Shown: positions 23,479 to 35,029, counted from the stretch's first letter. The stretch: DNA of 64,000 nucleotides from Beroe forskalii (GCA_011033025.1 WFMF01000070.1:248001-312000), one strand, 5' to 3'. Made by a program: numbers and translations. Notes: a model not told the origin generated them from the sequence alone.

Positions 23479-24720
23479 CGTTACGTGGGATCTCCTATTG
23501 GGAGTGGAAAGGAGTTATTTCTTCATTTTCAATCTTATTTAATCATTTGAATTGTTAAAAAGATACAAAATAGGAAAATTACAAACAGGTCAAAGTGAAG
23601 GTCAAACAGGTTAAACTACACCGTGTATATCATGTAGTACATTGGACTATGAATTTACCGGAACAACAAAGCTATCATGGCACAGCAGAAACCACTACAG
23701 ATTTATGACTTCAGTATCAGCATGTCGAGTATTTTAGTGAGTAGCAGCATCCTAAAATGTTTCGTAAGTAGGCAATCATATGTAATTCTTAAATTTAGAT
23801 GTAGCACATTGTGAAATAATCGATAATTTCTGGAGCGGTTCAGGCAGGCCAAAGTAACTATTCTATTTCTTGCTTTCTTTAGTATTAAGATAAATGCCTC
23901 CTCCCACAAGTTTATGACTGGGATGTGTTTTAAGGGATTCAAGGACTTAGTCTTTAGTTCTTCTCAAATCAAACATTCTTATCCAAAGATTAAATCAAAT
24001 TATCTTTCATGAAGACCTTTTTATCTAGGGAATCAATCACATATCAATATCATGTCAATTTCAAACACTGCGGTCCCTCGTCGACCCTGCCGTAGTGAAT
24101 ATGTTAATAATAAATGAAGGCCTAAAAACAACAAGTCATATAAAAGTAAAGATAAGAACGGGTCATATGAATACATGAGTAGGAATACGGTTATAGTATG
24201 AATGAAAACAGCAGTCTAAACGAAGCTATCTTCGGAGGAATGTCGGCTAACTTAAAGCAACCTGTGAATTTATACTAATTATCTCGGTTGCTATTAATCA
24301 AAGGGCGGTTGTAATTACACTGCACGAAAACACTACATTATGCCTATCACGCAGCACGCTGAGAAAAGTGTGATAATGAGCAGCCGTCGGAATGAATTTA
24401 CCTTTTCCGCCTTCCTTTACAGTTAACTAAAATACCTGGTAGGGTGCAGCTATGACATAGGTCCTGTCTCATAAAATCATGAAATCTTTACTGTCACACA
24501 ACATTAGATCAGCCTGTCAGATTATCATCCACCCTAATAGATCATGGCAGTCGCTTTCCATCTAAATAAAAGAAGCTAAATCGGAACTGGTATTACAGTA
24601 CTGAAGCAACTGGTCTCTGTTAAAGTATGAGTAGTTCTATCTTAAAGTCTCGGCTCTTAGAAAGACAATTTTTATGGCCTTAAAATCGACCAAAATTTCG
24701 GTATGAGCCGCATATAATTA
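23479..24720. other. Intergenic region
   Basis: Probable upstream region of the minus-strand GPCR; AT-rich. No coding exon, RNA gene or repeat was recognised. Confidence 0.4.
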
Positions 24721-25332
24721 GGGATCGTACACATAATCTAGGGGGAGGGGGTGATTTCAAATAATTACTTTTGATTGCGGGGAGGGGTTTTGGTGGTTGA
24801 TTAATCAATATCCAATTTTCGATACATATCGTGAAATTTTTGCCAAAAATTCTCGGTACTTTTAGCAAAATTTTCAGAAAACCGACTGAAAATCACCATT
24901 TTTCAGCAACATTTTTCAAAACTTACTTCCAAAGTTAAACATAATCAATATTCCATTTTCTTCATTTTCTACTGAAGTAGGAGGGGGGGGGGCAAAACCG
25001 AAACACCGGCTAACCGGGCGTTTTCAGCCAACCGAAACAGCTCAGTAACCGGATATTTTGATTTCGCAATTAGCCGTTTAGGGAAATCGGTCGGTTAACC
25101 GAACCGAAATCATAATACCGGTTAAACGGCGCTTTTACTTTTAGCGAACCGAAACCGTGACCGAATTTATTGAGAAATGGTAATTGGTAACCGGTCGTTT
25201 GGTAGGGCCCGGCCATGATTACGTAATATTCTCGTCAAGAGAGGGGGTATGGGCTTTGATTACGAGGGGAGGGAGGGGGGTTGAAAATGGCCAAAAATTG
25301 ATTACGTAATATGTGATTATGTGAACGATCCC
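24721..25332. mobile_element. Harbinger/PIF-like MITE
   Basis: The 612-bp element has terminal inverted repeats: GGGATCGTACACATAATC on the left and the complement of GGGATCGTTCACATAATC on the right (one mismatch in 18). TTA stands directly outside both ends (24718-24720 and 25333-25335), the 3-bp target duplication typical of PIF/Harbinger. There is no transposase, so it is non-autonomous. The interior is G-rich and contains several CGGTTAACCG-like palindromes, perhaps a nested element. Confidence 0.75.
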
Positions 25333-25604
25333 TTATGTCTGAGTGACGTCACAGACCAAAACCTCTCATTTTGTTTCATGACCCTAAACCTTTCACCTAA
25401 CCCCAAGTACCATAACCCTAACCATAATACTCACCTTAAATAAATGCGCTGAATGCATTTCGTCCAAACAGAAGTGTTAGTGCTTCTCTGGACTAGATAT
25501 GTTTAATTCCTGTTTAATTCCTGTTAATTCCTGTTTAATTCCTGAATGATGTCATTGATATAGATGATGAATGGCTCTCGGTTGTATGGGACACTAGCCA
25601 AAAC

Positions 25605-25753
25605 TTCCATCAACTGCGGAAGCGTCCGCATTTGGCGTCAACACCCCCTCCCTCCCCATTTCAATTTGTCCGCAAATTAAACGTCCACGCCATGACGCCA
25701 CATTGACCAGACTCTCCCCTCATTGCGGACGTCCTTTATGGCATGGATGGCCC
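25605..25753. mobile_element. Partial MITE copy, same family as 26905-27200
   Basis: The right end reads ...ATTGCGGACGTCC...ATGGATGGCCC. Its reverse complement matches the left end of the element at 26905 (GGGCCATCCAT, TGTCCGCAATGAGGGGA). The other end is not recognisable, so this is a truncated or highly diverged copy. Confidence 0.55.
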
Positions 25754-26904
25754 CTGTGCCTTATGGGACACGATGATTATTGATTAGCGAAACGGGAGCA
25801 ACATTTTGTAAATTTTTGACCAATCCTTCCATGTCTGCGATACTTGCCATGTGGATACTTGGAGGTGCGTACGGAAGCCCCTTTAAACGTGAATAGATCT
25901 TGACGAAAGTGCTGGAAATTGATCGTGTATGTATACGTCGTATATATAGACTAGGTATGTGAAGGATCCTTATATCCTTTTACGAGCTTACGGTGATATC
26001 TTTCACAGCTAGGTACGCTTAAGCTTAAATTTTGTTACAGCTTATCCGAGTTGGTAAATTTTCAATGTCTGTTAGTTGCTTCTCATAACAAATAACAATT
26101 TTGGCCGTTCTGGATCGCCTTGGGCCTCCATACTTTTCTACTGATATGGAACGCGCGAAATAGAACGACGTCGATGCCATACAAACTATGAAATTTTAGT
26201 TGTGACCTTGACATAAAGCGCGCGCGCCATAGATGTGCAAAGGCCATTTTCCCATTTCAGGGGGTCTGGCATTGTCAGGCGTTTAAAATTTTAAATAATG
26301 GGTCTGACGGCGTCAGACAAGTCTGGCACGCCAAACGTCCTTGTGTCATGTGTGTAGATAGCTCGATCGTGACTCTCTGTACAGGACTGTCTCAACTAGC
26401 ACACCGTAGGTGTAATTAGAAATTTGGTAGGGTGGTATTTGGGGATCTTTCTCAAGTCAACATATGATAAGGACGTAATTTTGAGCTGTTGGTGTGAAAT
26501 GGGGATTTTTTTCCCCGAATTACAACCGCCATAAATACACCTATAAGGTAGGTGGGTTTTGCTAAATGAAACGTCGGCATTTATAGCGAAAATTTGGTGA
26601 TGTGCAGAAAAAACCCCGCCGTAGAGCCGAAATTGCGCGCTAAAGACGCTCGTGCATAAACGGTCGAAATCAAGCCGTATATAAGCAGCACAAGCTTCCT
26701 CGCCGGTCTGACAAAGCCATCCTTTAGGAAAATTTTAGCCCTTCAAGTGGGGTTTCGCACTGTCACCGTTTAATGAAATTGGTTTTAATTGAGAGGACAC
26801 TTTTCTTTGCAAAAGGTGACTCCGTGCGCGGCTCACTGGCTGTTGATACAAGCAAGGAACCGTACACGACGGAGCCCAATTATCGAGTCACACAAGTCCA
26901 TTGG
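25754..26904. other. Intergenic region
   Basis: No gene recognised. Contains short GC-rich CGCGCG patches (about 26219) in otherwise AT-rich DNA. Confidence 0.4.
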
Positions 26905-27200
26905 GGGCCATCCATCCATAAACAATAAAGGGTGTCCGCAATGAGGGGAGTCTGGCGAATGCGAAGGTTTTTTTGGCCAAATGCGAAGTCTGTGGTTTAC
27001 GGAAGTTTTGGTCGATTTGACCCGCACTTCACTCGAAAATAGTGAAATTTGGTGCTCAAAGTTGATAACTGATAAGAATTTAAGAATCATAGGAAAAATG
27101 CGGACGTCAAGGGTAGGTGTTTCTGGAATGTAAGTTTGCGGACAAGGGGTGGGGTCTAGAATGACCGAATTTTTGCTGACATCCTTAATATGGATGGCCC
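26905..27200. mobile_element. 296-bp MITE with GGGCCATCCAT termini
   Basis: The left end GGGCCATCCAT and right end ATGGATGGCCC are inverted repeats, with matching TGTCCGCAA and TTGCTGACA-type subterminal sequence. TTGG lies just outside both ends (26901-26904, 27201-27204), a possible 4-bp target duplication. No coding capacity. Family not assigned. Confidence 0.6.
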
Positions 27201-27204
27201 TTGG

Positions 27205-29635
27205 AGCAATGAGCCAATCAAACAAGATTTCAATAGGATAAAATTCAAATATCAATCAAGCAACACTCCCAGCATTCGACGCAATCTTCGGCCAAAAGTC
27301 TGCAATACATTCTTCGCTACTGGGCCTGTTATCGCCGAACCTGAAAATGAGTGAGACTGGTAATAAACCGATTGTGGTTGTATCATGGATTTTCAACAAT
27401 TATTGTAGATGATAAACCATGGGAGACATTGTCAGATAACTACGGGGCACAAGTTTCTGGGTGCATATTAAAAACTTCGTTTTCTTGAATTATGTTTGAT
27501 GCTGGATCGATCGAATGAATGCCTGCGCGGCGTGCGCGCGCGCCCAAAATGTTATAACTTGTGCTATACCCGAATACGTCGTATCGCAACTTCGAGGACA
27601 TGCCTCCAACAATGTATGATATGCGCTGCTGGCTTTGGTACAACAAAATGTTCCTAAGGTAATAACGATCATAACAAACCAGTTCCTCAGGCGACTAATA
27701 TCAGACATTTTTCGAAAAGATCTAACAGGCTCTTAGCAACAAAAGGTTTCCTGTGGTCACCATAAACAATAATTATGATGGAAATCTTAGGCCTAAATTC
27801 GTGAAATGCCTTTTGAGCCCTGAAGATGCTATTTTTGGTTTCAAACAATTTCTTTGAAAAGGAACGTTTGTTGCCACTTAATATCTGTTAAATTAGATGT
27901 TAAGTGAGTAACATATCATGGTTCTTCACACCCTTCGGATTGACTATCACCCCATTATCTGAAATGAAGGTAAAAAAATAGCAGCGCTAATTTGTAAGCT
28001 GAAAGCGGTATCACTCAGTAAAGAGAACATTTAAATTAAGTTAAACTCTAAAATTAAAAAAAGTATGAAAAGTTGGTAACAATTACGAAACAAGAATTGC
28101 ATACGCATTCAGCAAGAATAGACCACAATTGTAGTTCAAGTTTGAACTACAGGGAACGCCAAAAGTCCTTGACCCCTTTTACTTTTTCAATAATTCGAAA
28201 AATACAGCAGATATTTCGATTCTGTAAAAAGTTTCTTTAAATATAACCAAAGAATGGCAGAGTTCTGAGATTTTTAGGTCAGGGACGTCCACCTAAAGCA
28301 ACCACACAATGAGTTCCCATAGCAACCGACCTAAAAATTGAAGATTTCTTGCATTTTTGACATTTAGATCTAGGCCATTTTCTGTTTTGATTACTCATCA
28401 TACAGGATATTTCAATTCTCTGAAAAAGTTTCAGTGATCATAACCAGTCAACGCTGGATTTCTCGAGATTTTCAGGTTGCTATGACTTTCATAGAAGTTG
28501 TCAGGGATAATTGTCCAATATCTAAACTGGCTTCTCGAATGTTAAAAAGCGATTCATAACTGGATATGTTATTTGAGACCCCTAAGGAAGCTAACTGACT
28601 TGTCGATAATTTGTTTCAGCCGACCACCCTTTTGACCACGCCCATTTTTGCGCATAAGAAAATAGCCATAACTTCGGTTCCTTTTGAGTTGAGAGAAAAA
28701 CGTTCCACCTTAAATGACCGCAATGGCACATTATGCCAGGCGGATGATGGACAAAGCCCTAGGACCTTCCGTTTCGGAGTTACAGCCCAAAACTGATTTT
28801 CATCGCTGCAGAGCGGCCTTGTGAAAATGTAACTTTGTCCTTTTGGAGTTGAGTGTACCAACCACCTTTAAAATGTTCACCAATCAGTACATAGGGGGGG
28901 TAGGGATAATGGTTTCTGAAGTCTTAGGATCTTCCGTTTTGGAGTAATTTCTCAATGAAAAATTTAAATTAGCTGGCAGATAACACTATCCACTTCAGTA
29001 TAACCCCATCACCTCTTAATACCCATTCAGCTCATGCCAGCCCTATCAACTCATAACATATCCTATCTATCAATAAAAGAATTCAAATTAGCTCAAGCTA
29101 TAAGACATTGAACCTTGCAGCAACTTCCAGGCAACCACATATTATAGATGACTGCATCTCCATAATACTAAAGAGGTGACTTGGTTAAGTCAGTTCACCC
29201 GAATCAGTGAGTTATGCAAGAAAATCAAAGCTGCTGAAACTGTCCATATCTATTGCATGCACCACATCTGAGTTGTATAGTGGTAAAAATGCCTAAGTAA
29301 GCTGTAAAAGGCTGTTGATTTCTCCATCCTTTTCAAGACAACTTACAGGCTTACAACCATAATATGAAATAATTGCAATCATTATTTTGGTTAGACAATA
29401 GATTATGGAGCCAAATCCTCGAGATCTTTCGTTTTGAAGTCATAAACCTTTTAACGTTAAATGTAGGTGAGGTAGTTAGAAGCAACTACAAAGTATGCGA
29501 ATACTCAACATTACCCACTTTACTGATGTAAATAGGCACTGATGGACCATCAAAATCTGAAATTAGATCTACTTTTATTTCCAACAAAGTATTACAAATA
29601 CAAGATGCCATACAAAAACTTGTAAGAATTCATTA
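27205..29635. other. Intergenic region
   Basis: 2.4 kb without a recognised exon. Missing 5' exons of SLC25A46 would be expected between here and 30555, but none of the short frames resembles them. Confidence 0.4.
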
Positions 29636-29639
29636 CTGG

Positions 29640-30240
29640 GAGTTTCACTGTCCCAAAATTGTCCCAATTGTCCCTGTCCCACTTTACTTTTTTGAGTTTG
29701 GGACTGGTTTTTGGGACAATTAAGGACAACTGGGACATTGGGACAAATTGGGACAAACAAAAGTTGGACAAATCAGTCATCTATCATTTTTACATTGGAT
29801 CAATGTTTTTTCATCATACCACCATGCTAATAAGGCAAGTTTTAATAAAGCTGCTGGTGTAACAAGCTTTTAAGATAAAAACACTAAACTTCCACTAAAA
29901 CACAATCATTTGGAGCCCCAGTTGTTCCTGTCACTTTTGTCTCACTGTCCCAAATGTCCAGCATTTGGTCCAATGTCCATTTTCCAGTCCGTATTCACTC
30001 TTCTTTTGAGACCATTTGGATCCATTTTCTGTCCCATTTGTCCCAATTGTCCCATTTGTCCCAAATGTCCCAATTGTCCAGTCCAATTCACTTATCCCAT
30101 TTGTTCCCTTTTCTGTCCCCTTTTTCCCAATTTTCCATTTGTCCCCAAAAGTCCCCTTTGTCCTTTTCCCTTTCCCAATATTTTCTTTAGTTTGGACAAT
30201 TGGTTTTTCCCCATTACTTTGATGGTCTTTTGGAGTATTC
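29640..30240. repeat. TGTCCCA-rich low-complexity region
   Basis: Dense repeats of TTGTCCCAATTGTCCCATTT and its complement TGGGACAA. The two orientations meet around 29690-29710, making the first 120 bp self-complementary. The region runs up to the assembly gap. Open frames across it are repeat artefacts. Confidence 0.8.
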
Positions 30241-30261
30241 AGTATGTCAAAAAAAAAATTT

Positions 30262-30361
30262 NNNNNNNNNNNNNNNNNNNNNNNNNNNNNNNNNNNNNNN
30301 NNNNNNNNNNNNNNNNNNNNNNNNNNNNNNNNNNNNNNNNNNNNNNNNNNNNNNNNNNNNN
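30262..30361. other. Assembly gap (100 N)
   Basis: Exactly 100 N, the usual placeholder for a gap of unknown length, flanked by an A-run on the left and C-rich low-complexity sequence on the right. Sequence may be missing, including upstream exons of the next gene. Confidence 0.98.
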
Positions 30362-30555
30362 CATCCCATAAATCCACCCACCCCCATAATACAGCCACCC
30401 CAAATTCCCCCCCCATCCCCCTTCCCCCCCAAAATCCCCTTTTCACCCTCCCAAATCCCCCGGCTTCATTTGTTGTAAACTTCTATGGTTTGTTGTCATC
30501 TTCTATGGTTTAAGGTTTTTGCTGGGTGCAGTCTCATTACCAACCCACTTTTCAG

Positions 30556-33500
30556 TGGTTTACACGCTCTCGTGGGATTTCGTCAGTCAAATGGTGCACT
30601 CCGCAGTGCTTAAGCTCTGTAAGATGCGCCAGGGATCCAAGCAGAACAGTGACAAGGAGTCAAGACTGGTGAGTACTGGGGGTCCTTTCTTAAACGGAAT
30701 TAAGTCAAGAACGGACTTAAGTATCAATTGTAGTGTAAATTTGTTCTATTGATGTTTTAACTTTTACTTAAGATGTTTGTTTTTACTTAATTCTGTTTCG
30801 GAAAGGACCCAAGGCTGGTATTGCTCCTTATGCTTTTGAAACGTGTATAGCTTCATATTCCAAATGGCTCTGCAGTCTGCACCTCTGTACACTGTACTGT
30901 GTACAGCAACCTGCAAGGAAGCAGGCCTAATTGGATAATTGCAATGCATACGCCTCTTGATGTAACTAGGTATTACTACCAGTCTATACTCGGCGTATTA
31001 TACAATCCACTTTCTTTCTTTGCTCTGCTTCGTGTTCTGAAAGCACGAAGCACTGCACAGCAAGCCTCATTACATCCCATATAAGGAATAAGTGCCGTGC
31101 TTTTCATGTAATTATCTCGTGACCTCCCTCATGTAATGTGATTGTTGTGTTATAAAGCAGTCACGTGTCCTATCACATGGGCTATTATATACTGCTGCTA
31201 ATTCAGCTGCTGACAGTAATACTGTTCTCATATTTCAAGCACAGGGAAATATCATCACAGCATGAATATAGGCACTGAGCACTCTTCATCCTCAGTTTTA
31301 AACTTTACAACACTACTTTATACAATCAAATTTGAGGTAATCTAAATCTTGGCTGTATAATCACATTCGTCGCAATAGCAATGTCCTGTACGGAGCCCCT
31401 CAGTTTCGATTCCTTGTTTAACATGCCGTACAGCAAGGATCTACACTGAGTTCACCATGGTTAGCATATAGACACCCATTATTACTACGACGAAAGTTGG
31501 CTTTATACCCTCTGTCTATTGGAAATGTTTCCCTTGCGTTTGACAATTGATGCTCACACAGTACTATTTAATTTCCAATTTGATGTTATATAAGCTAGTC
31601 TTTATGTGAGAGACGAGGCGGAAGAACCGACCATCAAGCACAGCTCACCGACTACGGAATCAATCTAAATCTTGGCTGTATAATCACATTCGTCATAATA
31701 GCAATGTCCTGTGCGGAGCCCTCAGTTTCGATTCCTTGTTTAACATGCCGTACAGCAGGATCTACACTGAGTTCACCATGGTTAGGCATATAGACACCCA
31801 TTATTACTACGACGAAAGTTGGCTTTATACCCTCTGTCTATTGGAAATGTTTCCTTGCGTTTGACAATTGATGCTCACACAGTACTATTTAATTTCCAAT
31901 TTGATGTTATATAAGCTAGTCTTTATGTGAGAGACGAGGCGGAAGATTCCGTTCCATGTGTATCTGGGTCTCTTCGGAGCTCAGACTCACATCTTTTGGT
32001 TTGTCTTCCACTAGGAGGACTATTAAAATGAAGAGTTAAATGTGGCACAAAGAGATGTTTAGATTTGAACCTACGTTTTTCACGTCGTCCAAGATACCGG
32101 TTCACACATTAATTGGTTCCTTCTTCGTATAATGTTCCCTCTGATTCCGGTTCACTGGTTCACACTGACACTGGTTCATACTGACACCAGTTCTCTCTGA
32201 CACCAGTTCACTCTGACACCGGTTCTTTCTGACAACGGTTCACTCTGACACTGGTCCGTACTGACACCGGTTCTCTCTGAAACTGGTTCTCTCTGACACT
32301 GGTCCGTACTGACACCGGTTCGCTCTGACACCGGTATACTCTGACACCAGTCCACTCTGACACCGGTTCTCTCTGACACCGGTTTACTCTGACACTGGTT
32401 CCCTCTGACAGTTGACACTGGTTCACTAGGACACTGGTTCACTAGGACACTGGTTCACTCTGACACCGGTTCTCTCTGACACCGGTTCTCTCTGACACCG
32501 GTTCTCTCTGACACCGGTCCTCTTTGACACCGGTTCTCTCTGACACCGGTTCTCCCTGACACCAGTCCACTCTGACACTTTCACTCTGACACCGGTTCTC
32601 TCTGACACCGGTTCAATCTACACCGGTCTACTCTGACATCGGTTCTCTCTGACACCGGTTGACTATGACACCGGTTCACTCTGACACCGGTTCTCTCTGA
32701 CACCGGTTCTCTCTGACACCGGTTCACTCTGACACTGGTTCTCTCTGACGCCGGTTCACTCTGACACCGGTTCGCTCTGACACCGGTTCTCTCTGACACC
32801 GGTTCACTCTGACACTGGTTCTCTTTGACGCCGGTTCACTCTGACACCGGTTCGCTCTGACACCGGTTCACTCTGACACCGGTTCTCACTGACGCTGGTT
32901 CGCTCTGACACCGGTTCTCTCTGACACCGGTTCACTCTGACACCGGTTCACTCTGACACCGGTTCACCGTTCACTCCGACACTGGTTCACACGACACCAG
33001 TTCACTCTGACACCGGTTCACTCTGACACTGGTTCACTCTGACACAAGTTCACTCTGACACCGGTTCACTCTGACACTGGTTCACTTTGACACCGGTTCT
33101 CTCTGACATTGGTTCTCACTGACACTGTTTCACTCTGACACCGGTTCTCTCTGACACCGTTTTAATCTACACCGGTCCACTCTGACACCAGCCCTCGTTG
33201 ACAACCCCTTCGGGTATAGCCTGAGTAGGTTCCAATCGGAGAGGGTCTTATGTTAGCCTCGCCAGGGTGATCCATCGGAAATTGTTGTTTGCCTTGTGAA
33301 ACAAGGTTCTGTACAAAAGATTATCTTTTCATATTCCTGTGAGTGTATGATTATTGCGATGCATACGCCTCTAGATGTAACCAGGTATTAATACAAGTCT
33401 ACACTCCTACAATCCACTTTCTTACCTTTGCTCTGCTCTGTGTTCTGAAAGCACAGCAAGCCTCATTACATCCCATATAAGGAATAATGTACCGTGCTTT

Positions 33501-34727
33501 TGATGTAATTATCTCGTGACCTCCCTCATGTAATGTGATTGTTGTGTTGTGAAGCAGTAACGTGTCTTATCACAAGGGCTATTATTTACTGCTGCTAATT
33601 CAGCTGCTGAGAGTTATAGTGTTCTCATATTTCAAGCACAGGGAAATATCATCACAGCCTGAATATACGCACTGAGCACTCTTCATCCTCAGTTTTAAAC
33701 TTTACAACACTACTTTATACAATCAAATTTGAGGTAAGATTGCGTTCCATGTGTATCTGGGTTTCTTCGGAGCTCAGACTCACATCTTTTGGTTTGTCTT
33801 CCACTAGGAGGACTAATAAGATGAAGAGTTAAATGTGGCACAAAGAGATGTCTAAATTCTATGTATGCTTCAGGTTTGTCTGTGCGACACCTTACAGTTT
33901 CAATTCCTTGTAATGCAAGGAATTTATATATTGGGTATATTTTGTTTCTTATCTGAATTGTTTAACATTTGCAGGCAGACAGCATCTGGCCTGAGTTGCT
34001 AGCTGGGACAGTTCACTGCTTTGTCGCTGATCTGAGTTTACTTCCAATCGAGATCATCATGAACAGACTCCATCTACAGGGTAGTTAAGAATCTTGTAAG
34101 ATTGACTGGGGTCGACTGATCATTTCGTTCACAACATAATTTCATCACCACAGTATTCACTAGTCGTGCTATCGTTGACAACATTTCTTTATCAGGGTAG
34201 TCGCGCTATCGTTGACAACGTACTGGACGCTAAGAGTGTGATCCCGTACCAAGCTAGTTACAGCAATGTTCAGCAGTGTCTGGAGGCGCTGCTGGAAAGC
34301 GAGGGGGCTCCTTCTCTGTGGAAGGGCTGCTCTGCCCTGTTCCTTCAATACTCCTGCAGGTTTGCGGTAGTTCACTAAAGTGGCTATCCCATGGAAATGT
34401 CGCGCGAATTTTCTTTGTCTGATACGGTTTAAGTTCTGATTTTCTGCGCATTTTCCATTCACTCTGTAATGAGATACTGATTTATTAGCATCTCAGAAAT
34501 GATAATGATCTATTGGGTTCTATCCTGAGAGCAAGCCGTAACCTAGATCAATGTTTTATTCTCCATGTTTCATTTTCAGGTTTGCGGTAGTTCACTCCAT
34601 TCGTCTCCTCCTAAAGTACGCCAATCACCTCAACTGTGGAGGAGGCAGCAAAGGCAAGACTTCTACCGTCCAGGAGATGTCGGGTGACGGTTCCTTCTCA
34701 ACTGAAAACTTCAAAAGTGAAGTTTGA
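30556..34727 (+). CDS. SLC25A46: SLC25A46-like mitochondrial outer-membrane carrier-family protein, C-terminal four exons
   Basis: SLC25A46 is a degenerate carrier-family protein of the outer mitochondrial membrane, linked to mitochondrial dynamics and lipid transfer. Exons: 30556-30668, 33975-34079/80, 34196-34359, 34580-34727 (stop), about 175 residues, roughly the last 40% of a ~420-residue protein. Diagnostic residues: WPELLAGTVHCFVADLSLLP, then IEIIMNRLHLQG-SRAIVDN (human type: [20 protein letters not shown]), and EGAPSLWKG, a carrier signature. The N-terminal exons are not seen; they may be upstream or in the assembly gap. The intron at 34080-34195 has no GT-AG solution that keeps the frame (GT-GG or GG-AG as written); one surplus G near 34196 would explain it. 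The last intron is bracketed by a 20-bp repeat. The C-terminus (GSFSTENFKSEV) lies in a local duplication, so the end may be lineage-specific. Confidence 0.82.
30937..31339. repeat. Long direct repeat A, copy 1 (SLC25A46 intron)
   Basis: About 400 bp (from GCAATGCATACGCCTCT to AATCAAATTTGAGGTAA) recurs at 33351-33737 with scattered substitutions and small indels. In the right copy it is followed at once by segment C. It may be the end repeat of an old element, but it carries no coding sequence. Confidence 0.85.
31341..31946. repeat. Tandem direct repeat B (two copies of about 285 bp)
   Basis: 31341-31626 and 31664-31946 are nearly identical, each starting TCTAAATCTTGGCTGTATAA and ending GAGACGAGGCGGAAGA. 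They lie between repeat A and segment C, so they interrupt the A-C order seen intact at 33351-33860. Confidence 0.88.
31947..32068. repeat. Segment C, copy 1
   Basis: Matches 33738-33860 (GTTCCATGTGTATCTGGGT ... AAATGTGGCACAAAGAGATG). Confidence 0.8.
32105..33195. repeat. 16-bp minisatellite, about 65 copies
   Basis: Unit CTCTGACACCGGTTCA with variants (CGGTTCT, CTGGTCCGTA, CCAGTTCA). It fills over 1 kb of the first SLC25A46 intron. Its frames read through on the minus strand as VSERTGVR-type periodic peptides, which are not genes. Confidence 0.95.
33351..33860. repeat. Direct repeats A and C, second copies
   Basis: A' (33351-33737) is followed directly by C' (33738-33860). The uninterrupted A-C order here compared with A-B-B-C on the left suggests that the B pair was inserted or amplified later in the left copy. 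Confidence 0.85.
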
Positions 34728-35020
34728 GACTCCTTCTTAACTGAAATCGCCAAAAGTGAAGTTGGAGGGATTTCTGTAAGTCTAATGATTACTGAATACT
34801 GATAGTAATGAGAATGGTGTTTTCTGATGATTTGTATCGGCTTCAGTAAAGGAGTTCCATGTGATTTCATCAAGGAGCAGTCGCTACCGAAGATGTTTAA
34901 GTGCCCCTTTAGTTTACCCAAAAGTCCATTTCACATTGGTTGGTTAGCGCGCGTGTAAACTTATCCTTCATTTAATGGTTACCATATAATTAATTAATTA
35001 CCATATACCCGCGCACTGAT
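34728..35020. other. 3' flank of SLC25A46
   Basis: Begins with an imperfect copy (34730-34767) of the end of the coding exon (34691-34728). No clear polyadenylation signal. Confidence 0.45.
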
Positions 35021-35029
35021 TGGGCAGTG

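Noticed and set aside
29910-30513. Frames across the TGTCCCA tract and the gap
   Set aside because: They run through 100 N and low-complexity repeats.
32176-32799. Minus-strand frames with VSERTGVR repeats
   Set aside because: 16-bp minisatellite read-through; no start context, no splice structure, no family.
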